A stretch of 64,000 nt of DNA from CAG-217 sp963642245 (GTDB lineage Bacteria > Bacillota > Clostridia > Oscillospirales > Acutalibacteraceae). The position numbers were made by a program, and so were the translations under genes. The notes under the pieces were generated by a model. The model searched no databases. It was not told the origin of the DNA and saw only the letters and a program-made list of their open reading frames with translations. Where the stretch lies: contig CAVIFY010000009.1 in assembly GCA_963642245.1 (NCBI GenBank), forward strand, positions 3,062 to 67,061. Direction: 5' to 3'. Below, piece after piece: positions 8,658-16,055 of this stretch (position 1 is its first letter; each line of letters begins with the position of its first letter).

Positions 8658-10148
8658 ATGGATACCCGATTTGCAATTTCTGAGTATCTTGATGCAGCGC
8701 AGGTCACCGCTCAGCTGGACGCGCTCATCAAAAAGCCCATCTATTCCATCAGCCCGGCTGCACTGAAGAAGTATGAAGAAGAATACTTCGACAAGAAGTG
8801 CGCCAAGTCCAAGGCTATGATCACCGAGGCAAGAGAGATTATTCCCGGCGGTGTGCAGCACAACCTGGCGTTTAACTATCCTTTCCCCATCGTGATGACC
8901 AAGGCCAAGGGCGCTAAGCTCTACGATATTGACGGCAACGAGTATTACGACTTCCTGCAGGCCGGCGGCCCCACCATCCTGGGTTCCAACGACGATGTAG
9001 TGAAGGAGAAGGTTAAAGAGCTGCTGGACGATTGCGGTCCTTCCACCGGTCTGTTCCATGAATATGAGTACAAGCTGGCCAAGAAGATCTCCGACTGCGT
9101 TCCTTCCGTAGAGATGTTCCGTATGCTGGGTTCCGGTACAGAGGCCTGCATGTGCGCTGTGCGTGTGGCTCGTCTGGCTACCGGCCACAAGAACATCATC
9201 AAGATGGGCGGCGCTTATCACGGCTGGTCCGATCAGCTGGCATGGGGTATGCGTGTGCCCGGCACCATGAACCTGCAGTCTCACGGTGTACCGCTGTTCG
9301 TATTCAAGCACACCCAGGAGTTCTTCCCCAATGACCTGAAGAGCCTGGAGCGCAAGCTGATCCTTAACAAGTTCCGCGGCGGCACCGCTGCCGTATTCAT
9401 TGAGGCCATTGGTCCGGAGTCCGGTACCCGTCCGGTAGACAAGGACTTCCCCAAGGGCGTACAGGCACTGTGCCGCAAGTACGGCGCTCTGCTGGTTTGC
9501 GACGAGGTTGTGACCGGCTTCCGTATCGGCGTGTCCGGTGCACAGGGCTACTTCGGCATTGATCCCGACATCACCATCTTCGGTAAGGTGATCGCCGGCG
9601 GTTACCCGGGTGCAGGCGGCATCGGCGGCCACAAAGAGGTTATGAAGTACTTAGGCGCCGGCCTGGATAAGGGCAACGGCTCCGGCAAGAAGATCCATAA
9701 GGCTATGTGCGGCGGCACCATGGCTGCTACCCCCATCTCCTGCTGCGCAGGTTACACTGCCATCTGCGAGATCGAGAAGCGCAACGCCTGCCAGGTAGCC
9801 GGTAAGATGGCTGACCGTCTGGTACACGGCCTGCAGGCACTGATCAAGAAGTATGACCTGCCCTTCGTGTGCTTCAACCAGGGTTCTGTATGTCACCTGG
9901 ATACCGTTGGTACCATGCACTTTAAGGTAGACTGGAAACATCCGTGGACCATTCCGAACACCTTGAAGGAGACCGGCAAGCGTCAGACCGAGATGGAGCA
10001 CATGGGCGCTGCTTACATGGCAGAGGGCCTGGTAACTCTGGCCGGTTCTCGTCTGTACACCTCCGCCGCTTATACGGAAGAGATGATCGACGACTGCCTG
10101 AACAGATTTGAGAATGTGTTCAAGAACTGCGTTTGCATCGAGGCGTAA
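8658..10148 (+). CDS. Class III PLP aminotransferase (glutamate-1-semialdehyde aminomutase-like)
   Basis: PLP enzyme of 496 residues that moves an amino group on or off a carbonyl compound. Seen: N-terminal sugar-fold marker GAKLYDIDGNEYYDFL (85-100), cofactor loop GSGTEA (158-163), aromatic stacking block GAYHGW (185-190), DEVVTGFR (282-289) and the Schiff-base lysine in FGKVIAGGYPGAG (Lys310). The pattern is closest to HemL-type enzymes, but there is an N-terminal extension of about 55 residues and no heme gene nearby, so a true HemL role is doubtful. Start fixed by AAGGAGGAAC. It is the first gene of a rightward operon with the class II aldolase; a role in breaking down an amino-substituted polyol or sugar is inferred from context. 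Confidence 0.87.
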   Translation: MDTRFAISEYLDAAQVTAQLDALIKKPIYSISPAALKKYEEEYFDKKCAKSKAMITEAREIIPGGVQHNLAFNYPFPIVMTKAKGAKLYDIDGNEYYDFLQAGGPTILGSNDDVVKEKVKELLDDCGPSTGLFHEYEYKLAKKISDCVPSVEMFRMLGSGTEACMCAVRVARLATGHKNIIKMGGAYHGWSDQLAWGMRVPGTMNLQSHGVPLFVFKHTQEFFPNDLKSLERKLILNKFRGGTAAVFIEAIGPESGTRPVDKDFPKGVQALCRKYGALLVCDEVVTGFRIGVSGAQGYFGIDPDITIFGKVIAGGYPGAGGIGGHKEVMKYLGAGLDKGNGSGKKIHKAMCGGTMAATPISCCAGYTAICEIEKRNACQVAGKMADRLVHGLQALIKKYDLPFVCFNQGSVCHLDTVGTMHFKVDWKHPWTIPNTLKETGKRQTEMEHMGAAYMAEGLVTLAGSRLYTSAAYTEEMIDDCLNRFENVFKNCVCIEA

Positions 10149-10169
10149 GAATTTTTACCAAGGGCGGTA

Positions 10170-10221
10170 CCGGGCAGTGATGCCCGGCCGTCCTTTTGGT
10201 GCTTTTGCCCCCGGGGCAAAA
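10170..10221 (+). promoter_or_regulatory. Two tandem hairpins in the aminotransferase-aldolase gap
   Basis: CCGGGC (10170-10175) pairs with GCCCGG (10182-10187), and a nine-base palindrome TTTTGCCCC / GGGGCAAAA (10203-10211 / 10213-10221) follows with a one-base centre. Neither has a clean T-run, so they may set relative expression or mRNA stability of the two genes rather than end transcription. Confidence 0.45.
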
Positions 10222-10244
10222 ATACGATTTTAAGGGGAAAACAC

Positions 10245-11462
10245 ATGGCTTACGAATTAGAAGAAGCAAAAAAGCTGGTCGTTGAGGCCGGCAAAAAGCT
10301 GGTGGAAAGCGGCCTGATCGCCCGTACCTGGGGCAATGTATCCGCCCGTATTTCCGACACCCAGTTTGTGATCACGCCCTCCGGTCGTGCGTATGAGACG
10401 CTGACGCCGGAAGAGGTAGTGGTGGTCAATATTGAGGACTGCTCCTATGAGGGTGACATTAAGCCCTCTTCCGAGAAGGGCGTGCACGCTGCGGCGTACC
10501 GCCACCATCCCACCGTGGACTTTGTGATCCACACCCATCAGAAGGCGGCCACCATCGTCAGCATTACCGGCATGGAGATCCGCAATGTTTATAAGGAATT
10601 TCAGCCGGTACTGGGCACCAAGGTGCCTTGCGCCGATTATGCTATGTCTACCACCAATTCTCTGCGCAAGAAGGTGGAGATGTGCATTATGATGAACCCG
10701 GGCTGCCGCGCCATTATGATGATGCACCACGGCACCCTGTGCATGGGTGATACCTTTGAGCAGGCCTTTGAGATCGCAGACGCACTGGAGAAGTGCTGCG
10801 AGCGGGTGATCAAGGACAACTACCTGCGCCACTCCTGGGCAGAGACTTATTCCGACGAGGGCAAGCGCAACTACTTCTTGCAGAAGAACGGCGCTGTGGC
10901 TATGCCGGAGAGCATTTGCGACCTGGGCTCCTCCGTGCGCAACGGCAAGACCTTTAGCCTGACCGTTGGCGGCGAGACCATTGATGTGGACCTGGAGACC
11001 GGGCTGGGCATTACCGGCATTGCACCCAAGTGCGCCAAGATCCATAAGGCTATTTATGACAGCCAGGATTGCTCCATCATCAAGCATGTGACCGATCCGG
11101 ATGTGATCGCTGTGTCCTGCACCGGCGAGGATATGATCCCCATGATCGACGATTTTGCACAGATCGCCGGCGTGGATGTAAAGAACCGTCCGTGGATCAA
11201 CGGCGATACAGACGCTTGCGCCAAGGACATTGCCAAGGCTATGGATAGCCGCAATGCCATCCTGATCCAGGGCAACGGCGCCATCATCACCGGCAATTCC
11301 GACGGGGATATGCAGGCGCTGGAGATCATTATGGACAAGGGCTGCGAGGCCGTGATCGACACGGACATTTTCAACCGCCCCCATTATGTGCCCAAGGCTG
11401 AGTGCTTCCTGATGCGCACCGTGTATCTGGCCAAGTATTCCAAAGAGATCAATAAAAAATAA
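10245..11462 (+). CDS. Class II aldolase/adducin protein, tandem domains, second degenerate
   Basis: 405 residues, about twice the usual class II aldolase. The N-terminal copy has the full zinc site: GNVSAR (30-35), ITPSGR (43-48), Glu77 in SSEKGVHAAAYR, His96 and His98 in HTH, and a third His in the HHG motif (161-163). Such enzymes cleave sugar phosphates to DHAP and an aldehyde, or epimerise/decarboxylate pentose phosphates. From about residue 260 the same fold seems to repeat (AKIHKAIYDSQDCSIIKHV, then GNGAIITG), but the zinc histidines are replaced, suggesting a structural or regulatory pseudo-domain. It is cotranscribed with the aminotransferase and ends at a strong terminator. Substrate unknown. 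Confidence 0.82.
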   Translation: MAYELEEAKKLVVEAGKKLVESGLIARTWGNVSARISDTQFVITPSGRAYETLTPEEVVVVNIEDCSYEGDIKPSSEKGVHAAAYRHHPTVDFVIHTHQKAATIVSITGMEIRNVYKEFQPVLGTKVPCADYAMSTTNSLRKKVEMCIMMNPGCRAIMMMHHGTLCMGDTFEQAFEIADALEKCCERVIKDNYLRHSWAETYSDEGKRNYFLQKNGAVAMPESICDLGSSVRNGKTFSLTVGGETIDVDLETGLGITGIAPKCAKIHKAIYDSQDCSIIKHVTDPDVIAVSCTGEDMIPMIDDFAQIAGVDVKNRPWINGDTDACAKDIAKAMDSRNAILIQGNGAIITGNSDGDMQALEIIMDKGCEAVIDTDIFNRPHYVPKAECFLMRTVYLAKYSKEINKK

Positions 11463-11479
11463 GGCGCTCTGCGCCACCG

Positions 11480-11512
11480 CCACCCATTGCATTGCAGTGG
11501 GTGGTTTTTTTA
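11480..11512 (+). terminator. Intrinsic terminator of the aminotransferase-aldolase operon
   Basis: Eleven-base stem 11480-11490 with 11494-11504 (CCACCCA / TGGGTGG core, one T-G pair), loop ATT, followed by seven Ts. Confidence 0.85.
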
Positions 11513-11548
11513 TTGATTGTAGGCCACCCAAATGCCCATATCGGCCGC

Positions 11549-11574
11549 GGTGCGATGTGGGCATCGCACCCTAC
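11549..11574 (-). repeat. GTAGGG-edged palindromic element, copy 1
   Basis: Nine-base arms GGTGCGATG and CATCGCACC flank TGGG, followed by CTAC, so the minus strand reads GTAGGGTGCGATG. The copy at 26838-26863 has the same TGGG centre and CCCTAC edge with compensating arm changes. Confidence 0.6.
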
Positions 11575-11697
11575 CTCGTCGACATTGACTTCATATTGCT
11601 TGTGGCGGATTTCTAACAAAATCCACCCCGCGCGCATTCCGTAATGTCTCCTCTCCCCAAAAAGGCAAAAGCCTTTTTGGGGACCCCATAACATACT

Positions 11698-11722
11698 CGT
11701 AGGGGCGGCAACCTGCCGCCCG
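11698..11722 (+). repeat. GTAGGG-edged palindromic element, copy 2
   Basis: CGTAGGG leads into arms GGGCGGCA (11703-11710) and TGCCGCCC (11714-11721). It has the same outer edge as the copies at 26894 and 52559 but different arm bases. Confidence 0.55.
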
Positions 11723-11744
11723 ATTTTTCATTACATACACGCAA

Positions 11745-11778
11745 AAAAGAACCCCGCTTTTACAAGCGGGGCTTTTGT
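11745..11778 (-). terminator. Intrinsic terminator after the GH30 gene
   Basis: Eight-base stem CCCCGCTT (11752-11759) with AAGCGGGG (11764-11771), loop TTAC. Read leftward it is followed by TTCTTTTTT. It lies 13 bases beyond the GH30 stop. Confidence 0.8.
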
Positions 11779-11790
11779 ATTTTATGGCTT

Positions 11791-13344
11791 TTATTTTTCT
11801 AGCACCAGGGTGGTGACGGAGCGGGCAGGCAGGGCAAAGGCGTCGGCGGCGGTGCCGGTGTCTGTCTTTGCCAGGTCGTTGTCCTTGTCGGTCACATAGG
11901 TGGTGTGGCGGGTGTAGCCGTCCAGCGCCAGGGTGGTGCTGCGGGCCTTATCCGTGTTGTTGATGAATACGGCGGTGACGGTGCCGTCCGGGTTTTTGAA
12001 CGCCACGGACTGCACATCGCTCAGTTCCTCCGGCAGGGTGATGGCAATGCGCACGCTGCCCTCGTCGGTGAATTTGGAGAAGTTGCCCAGCACCCACAGC
12101 CGCTTGGAAGTTTCCACTTTATGGCTGTCCTTGTCCAGGTACACCAGGCCGTCGGTGTAGCCGCCAAAGGCGCAGGCGGTCCACCAGTCCCACTCTACCG
12201 CGTTCAGTACCGTTAGATCCTGCTGAATGATCCCGGCCAGCGCCAGGCCGTATTCCATACCCAGGCCGCTGTCCATACCGTTCTTTTGGATCAGGTCATA
12301 CACGCCGCTGTTTTGGTCATCGGTCATTTGGCAGTATTCCGTCAGCGCCAGTTTGTAGTTGTTGCCGTAGGTGTCGGCCATGGCGTCGGCAAAGGCCTGT
12401 TTCTCCTCCGGACTGGCCCAGTAGGAATGGAGCGCCAGCGTGGGTATGCCCTTGCGCAGAGCGCTGTTTTTCAGCCCGTTGACGCCGCTTTTGCCAAACA
12501 TGGTCTTTAGGTACGCCATACAGGTGTCCGTGCCGATGTGGCCGCTTTCCCAGCCCTCCAGTTGGCAGTTCTTTAGGGCGTCCTCCTGTGCCATTTGTTC
12601 CAAAAACACCTTGTACAGGTCCCGGCACTGGGTCTTGGAGTAGTAGCAGCCCTCCTGCTTGGCGGTGCCGTCCTCGTAGCCCCGCCAGCTCCACTCCGGC
12701 TCGTTGATGGGGGACAGCCCGGTGACCCGATACCCGGCCTCTGTAAAGTGCTTGGCGCAGGCAATGCTGTACTTGGCAAAGTCCCCGTACCGCTCCGGCT
12801 CCAGATTGGTCACATATTTTTCATCGTCCGGCAGGTAGTCGCAGTAGGCTTTGCCGTTGGTGGTGTAGAACACCGGGGCGCTGTTGGAGAACAGGGTCAC
12901 CCGCAGGTCGTCGTTCATACTCTTTGCCAGTGCCAGGGCGTTTTGCGCCGCTGCGTCCCGCTCCCAGTGGTAGCTGCCGTCCTTGTCCATAAAGGCTTCT
13001 GCCCGGCGGTCCGGGTCGGTAATGGTGGCGTCGTCCTTGCACCCGGCGCCCAGGTTGTAGCGGTAAACATTCAGTCCAATGCCGCTGTTTTCATCATACA
13101 GCAGGGAGAGAATATCCTTGGCGTTGTCCCAGTCGCCCACCTCCTGGCTCCACCAGCAGGCGGAGGCGCCAAAGCCGTTCATCGTCTGATACGCGGCGGT
13201 CGGCTCAATGGTGATGGCCTTGACCTCTGCGGTGGTGGCGGCAGGCTCTGCGCTGCCGGAGGTGCCGGCGGTGCACCCGGCCAGCAGGGCGGTGGCGCAC
13301 AGGGTGGCGGTCACTTTTTGTAAGCGTTTGGTGTTTGCAGTCAT
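11791..13344 (-). CDS. Glycoside hydrolase family 30 lipoprotein
   Basis: Surface glycosidase of 517 residues. The N-terminus is a signal peptide with lipobox LAGC (Cys24) and a short Ala/Thr linker. The TIM-barrel starts near the typical GH30 phrase MNGFGASACWW (55-65); the acid/base is Glu215 in SPINEPEW and the nucleophile Glu336 in LTEYCQ. A C-terminal beta-sandwich (about 425-517) closes the family fold. GH30 members cut beta-1,6-glucan, beta-1,6-galactan, glucuronoxylan or glucosylceramide; I cannot settle the subfamily, though a galactanase-like enzyme is plausible. It lies 20 bases behind a GPH symporter gene in one leftward operon, implying extracellular release of a sugar that the symporter imports. 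Confidence 0.85.
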   Translation of the reverse strand: MTANTKRLQKVTATLCATALLAGCTAGTSGSAEPAATTAEVKAITIEPTAAYQTMNGFGASACWWSQEVGDWDNAKDILSLLYDENSGIGLNVYRYNLGAGCKDDATITDPDRRAEAFMDKDGSYHWERDAAAQNALALAKSMNDDLRVTLFSNSAPVFYTTNGKAYCDYLPDDEKYVTNLEPERYGDFAKYSIACAKHFTEAGYRVTGLSPINEPEWSWRGYEDGTAKQEGCYYSKTQCRDLYKVFLEQMAQEDALKNCQLEGWESGHIGTDTCMAYLKTMFGKSGVNGLKNSALRKGIPTLALHSYWASPEEKQAFADAMADTYGNNYKLALTEYCQMTDDQNSGVYDLIQKNGMDSGLGMEYGLALAGIIQQDLTVLNAVEWDWWTACAFGGYTDGLVYLDKDSHKVETSKRLWVLGNFSKFTDEGSVRIAITLPEELSDVQSVAFKNPDGTVTAVFINNTDKARSTTLALDGYTRHTTYVTDKDNDLAKTDTGTAADAFALPARSVTTLVLEK

Positions 13345-13364
13345 TTTTCTTTTATCCTTTATCG

Positions 13365-14843
13365 TTAGTCTGTAATGGTAATGCCTTTTTTCTCTCGCTG
13401 GGCGGCCAGCTCCGTCTCCATCTTCTCTCTAAAGTCACCGGTCAGGTTGTAGAAGAACATGGGAATGGTGCACACCAGCAGGCTGATGGCCGGGATCAGC
13501 GATACCACGCTGAACATACCGTTTCGCACCCCATGGCTCATCAGCAGCGGGTTGGCGGTGACGGAGGCGTTAATGGAGCTGACATCCAGATCTACAATGA
13601 TATACATTAAGATAATGAAAGAGGTGGAGAGCGCCGCTCCCAGCTTGGTCACAAAGCTCTGAATGGCAGAGCCCATACCGGTGAGCCGGGTGCCGGTCTT
13701 CCACTCCATATAGTCCAGGCAGTCGCCGATCATGGCAAAGGCGCACACATTGATGGCGCCGCAGGGCACGCAGCTGAGCACCAAAAACGGCACGCAGGCC
13801 CAAAAATGCTGATACCCGATACACCACATGATCAGGCTGGACACAGCGCCCAGCAGGCTGGTGGCAATGATGATCTGCTTGTAATTAAATTTCTTAAACA
13901 GCACCGGCATCAGCAGCATGGCGCCGAACATACCCACGGCGCTGGCCACGCTGAACACGGTGCTCACCAGAGAAATGTTGCCTTGCAGCGCCGCCTCCTG
14001 CTCCGCAGCGGACAGACCGGTCAGGTCCTTGCCGATGTAAAAGCTGTAGCGGGCGGCGTGCACCGCGCCGGCCTGGTACATATACCGGGCGGCGGAGAGA
14101 ATGCCCATCAGCGCCGTGAGCATTAAGGGCTTACAGGTGAAGATCAACTTCAGCGCAGAGGGCTGGTCCTTGTTCTTCTTGGGCGGAATGGGAATGTTCA
14201 CCCGCTCCTTAGTCTTAAAGTACACCCGGATAAACAGCAGATTGCCCACAATGGCGCAGAACAGGGCAATGCACATATACTTGGTCTTTTCCAGTTCTGT
14301 GCCGGACAGGTTGAACTTGGGCAGAATAAAGCCCAGCACCATAAAGAATGCGGTGGGCACCGCAGAGCCCACGCCGTTGGCGGTGCGTGCCTTGCTGATA
14401 ATGCCGCCCCGCTCGTCCGCATTGGGCGTTAAGGCATTGGGCAGCGCCCAGAAAGGCACATCCGAGGCGGTGTAGATCATACCCCAGGCCACATAGGTGA
14501 CGGCGGCGTAGATCATCTTGGCCGTGTCGCTGATATTGGGCGCGTAGAACAGCAGCACCGTCAGTATGGCAATGGGAATGGGTGTGTAAATGAGATACGG
14601 CTTCATCTTGCCGTTCTTTGGATTGGCGTGGTCCATAATGTAGCCCATGATCGGGTCGTTAATGGCGTCCCACACCCGGGCCAGCAGCATGAGCAGCAGC
14701 ACAAATAAGGGCGTGAGCTTTAGCACGCTGATGTAAAAGTCCGAAATGTAGCTGCTCATAATGGCATAGACCATGCCTTGGCCCAGCGCACCAACGCAGT
14801 AGGCCATCCATTCTTTTTTCGGCACATGATTTGTGTGATCCAT
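13365..14843 (-). CDS. GPH-family glycoside/hexuronide:cation symporter (MFS)
   Basis: Inner-membrane sugar symporter, 492 residues and about 12 hydrophobic segments. It begins with the family pattern GALGQGMVYAIMSSYISDFY and has the loop RVWDAINDPIMGYIMD (about 61-76), the GPH/MelB-type cation-site region, followed by a short charged KNGKMKPY loop. A long cytosolic loop with KTKERVNIPIPPKKNKDQPS divides the two halves. It is the first gene of a leftward operon with the GH30 lipoprotein, and its ribosome site is AGAGGGGG. The substrate is likely the mono- or disaccharide product of that hydrolase (inference from neighbourhood). Confidence 0.87.
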   Translation of the reverse strand: MDHTNHVPKKEWMAYCVGALGQGMVYAIMSSYISDFYISVLKLTPLFVLLLMLLARVWDAINDPIMGYIMDHANPKNGKMKPYLIYTPIPIAILTVLLFYAPNISDTAKMIYAAVTYVAWGMIYTASDVPFWALPNALTPNADERGGIISKARTANGVGSAVPTAFFMVLGFILPKFNLSGTELEKTKYMCIALFCAIVGNLLFIRVYFKTKERVNIPIPPKKNKDQPSALKLIFTCKPLMLTALMGILSAARYMYQAGAVHAARYSFYIGKDLTGLSAAEQEAALQGNISLVSTVFSVASAVGMFGAMLLMPVLFKKFNYKQIIIATSLLGAVSSLIMWCIGYQHFWACVPFLVLSCVPCGAINVCAFAMIGDCLDYMEWKTGTRLTGMGSAIQSFVTKLGAALSTSFIILMYIIVDLDVSSINASVTANPLLMSHGVRNGMFSVVSLIPAISLLVCTIPMFFYNLTGDFREKMETELAAQREKKGITITD

Positions 14844-14893
14844 GTGACCGTCCCCCTCTGTACTCTATTTTTAGAATAAAATATTCCAATACT

Positions 14894-14923
14894 AAGATAC
14901 CATAGCCGCCTACCTGCCGTCAA
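14894..14923 (-). promoter_or_regulatory. Promoter of the GPH-GH30 operon
   Basis: Read leftward: TTGACG (14923-14918), an 18-base spacer and TATCTT (14899-14894), about 50 bases before the symporter start. Confidence 0.5.
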
Positions 14924-14978
14924 TGAAAATGTACAGAAATCCCCATAAAAATAACCGGGATTTTACATAGAATGGAAG

Positions 14979-15007
14979 TAGTCAACGCCGCGCAAATATG
15001 CTACAAT
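14979..15007 (+). promoter_or_regulatory. Promoter of the HAD-subtilase operon
   Basis: TAGTCA (14979-14984), a 17-base spacer and TACAAT (15002-15007), about 34 bases before the HAD start codon. The -35 box is weak. Confidence 0.5.
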
Positions 15008-15040
15008 GGGTTTGTTAGATCATCAAAGGAAGGAATTTGT

Positions 15041-15877
15041 ATGCAGATCAAACTCATTGCAATGGACCTGGACGGTACTTTAATGCTGCCGGACCATCAG
15101 CGGGTGGGCGACGCCACCCGCCGGGCGCTGGCTGCCTGCCACCAAAAGGGCGTGCGCCTGGCGCTGGCTACCGGGCGCACCTTGGCGCTGACGGAGCCGG
15201 TACAGGCCCAGCTGCCTTTTTTAGATTATATCGTATTCAGTAACGGCGCCGGTGTGTGGGATGTTAAGAGTAAAAAGCTGCTCCACAGCGACCCAATGGA
15301 TTTGGCAGACGCTCGGCAGATCTGCGCCTATTTGGACAGCCGCCCGGTGTATTATGAATTCTACGCCGACGGTGTGCCGGTGGCTCCTGCCCGGTGCAAG
15401 GGTATGGCGCGGCTGGACGGGGTGCCGGACAGCTTTGTGGACGAACTGCTGGAGAAAGTGGTGTACCGGGACAGCGTGGCAGACGCACTGGCCGGTATGA
15501 CGGTGGAGAAGCTCAATCTCTTTACCATTCCCATGGACGAAAATCGGGCGCTTCGGGCGTTTTTGCAGACCATGGGCCATGTGGAGATCACCTCCTCCAT
15601 CGGCTGCAATGTGGAGGCCGGTAAGGTGGGCACCAGCAAGGCCACGGCCCTGGCTGCTCTGTGCGGTCACCTGGGCTGTGACCCGGACCGGGTGATGTGC
15701 TTTGGCGACAGCGGCAACGATGTGGATATGCTGCGCTACTGCGGCCGGTCATATGCTATGGAGAACGGTACGGACGCGGCCAAGGCGGCTGCTCGCTTTA
15801 TGGCGCCGTCCAATGACCGGGAGGGCATTGCCCAGGTCATTCGGCAAGAGATACTAAAGGGGAATGCAGATGAATAA
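15041..15877 (+). CDS. Cof-type HAD-superfamily phosphatase
   Basis: Cytosolic phosphatase of 278 residues, typical of the Cof/YidA group that acts on sugar phosphates, FMN or similar metabolites. Seen: motif I DLDGTLMLP with the nucleophile Asp near residue 8, the motif II region ALATGRT, a large C2-type cap, and the C-terminal motif GDSGNDVDMLRYCG with GTDAAKAAA after it. AAGGAAGG precedes the ATG; an earlier in-frame start lies between the promoter boxes and can be dismissed. It is the first gene of a run into a small membrane protein and a large subtilase. Substrate not predictable. Confidence 0.9.
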   Translation: MQIKLIAMDLDGTLMLPDHQRVGDATRRALAACHQKGVRLALATGRTLALTEPVQAQLPFLDYIVFSNGAGVWDVKSKKLLHSDPMDLADARQICAYLDSRPVYYEFYADGVPVAPARCKGMARLDGVPDSFVDELLEKVVYRDSVADALAGMTVEKLNLFTIPMDENRALRAFLQTMGHVEITSSIGCNVEAGKVGTSKATALAALCGHLGCDPDRVMCFGDSGNDVDMLRYCGRSYAMENGTDAAKAAARFMAPSNDREGIAQVIRQEILKGNADE

Positions 15878-16055
15878 CAAAAAAATCGCCGCCATTGTGC
15901 TGGTGTTTGTGATCCTGTTTTTGGTGCTGGCGCTGGGGATCGGCTTTTTCGGTGCCATTCCGCTGGTGGGCAAGTGGATCGCCTTTGTGCTGGCCTGCCT
16001 GCTGGTGGTGTTTACCGTGGCGTTCTTTTGGCTGGCCGGGAGACGGAACCGATGA
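15870..16055 (+). CDS. Small two-helix membrane protein
   Basis: 61 residues: Asn-Asn-Lys-Lys, a hydrophobic helix (about 7-31), a short turn GKW, a second helix (about 36-56) and a basic tail GRRNR. The start overlaps the end of the HAD gene by eight bases and has AAAGGGG seven bases upstream; an ATG six bases earlier is too close to it. Its stop overlaps the subtilase start (ATGA). Function unknown; the tight coupling suggests joint expression with the secreted protease. Confidence 0.65.
   Translation: MNNKKIAAIVLVFVILFLVLALGIGFFGAIPLVGKWIAFVLACLLVVFTVAFFWLAGRRNR

Larger units (their letters stand above)
11505..11744. repeat. Gene-free region made of palindromic elements
   Basis: Roughly 240 bases with no plausible gene. 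It contains a palindrome at 11549-11570 (GGTGCGATG / CATCGCACC around TGGG) ending in CCCTAC, a perfect 12-base hairpin at 11655-11682 (CCCCAAAAAGGC / GCCTTTTTGGGG), and a GTAGGG-edged palindrome at 11698-11722. Similar elements occur at 26838, 26894 and 52559. Confidence 0.6.

Noticed and set aside
8658..10148. Naming the aminotransferase hemL
   Set aside because: Motifs are HemL-like, but there is an N-terminal extension, no heme genes nearby, and a catabolic-looking operon.
11549..11722. CRISPR array
   Set aside because: The palindromic units differ in sequence and spacing, face both ways, and there are only two in this cluster; no cas gene is present.
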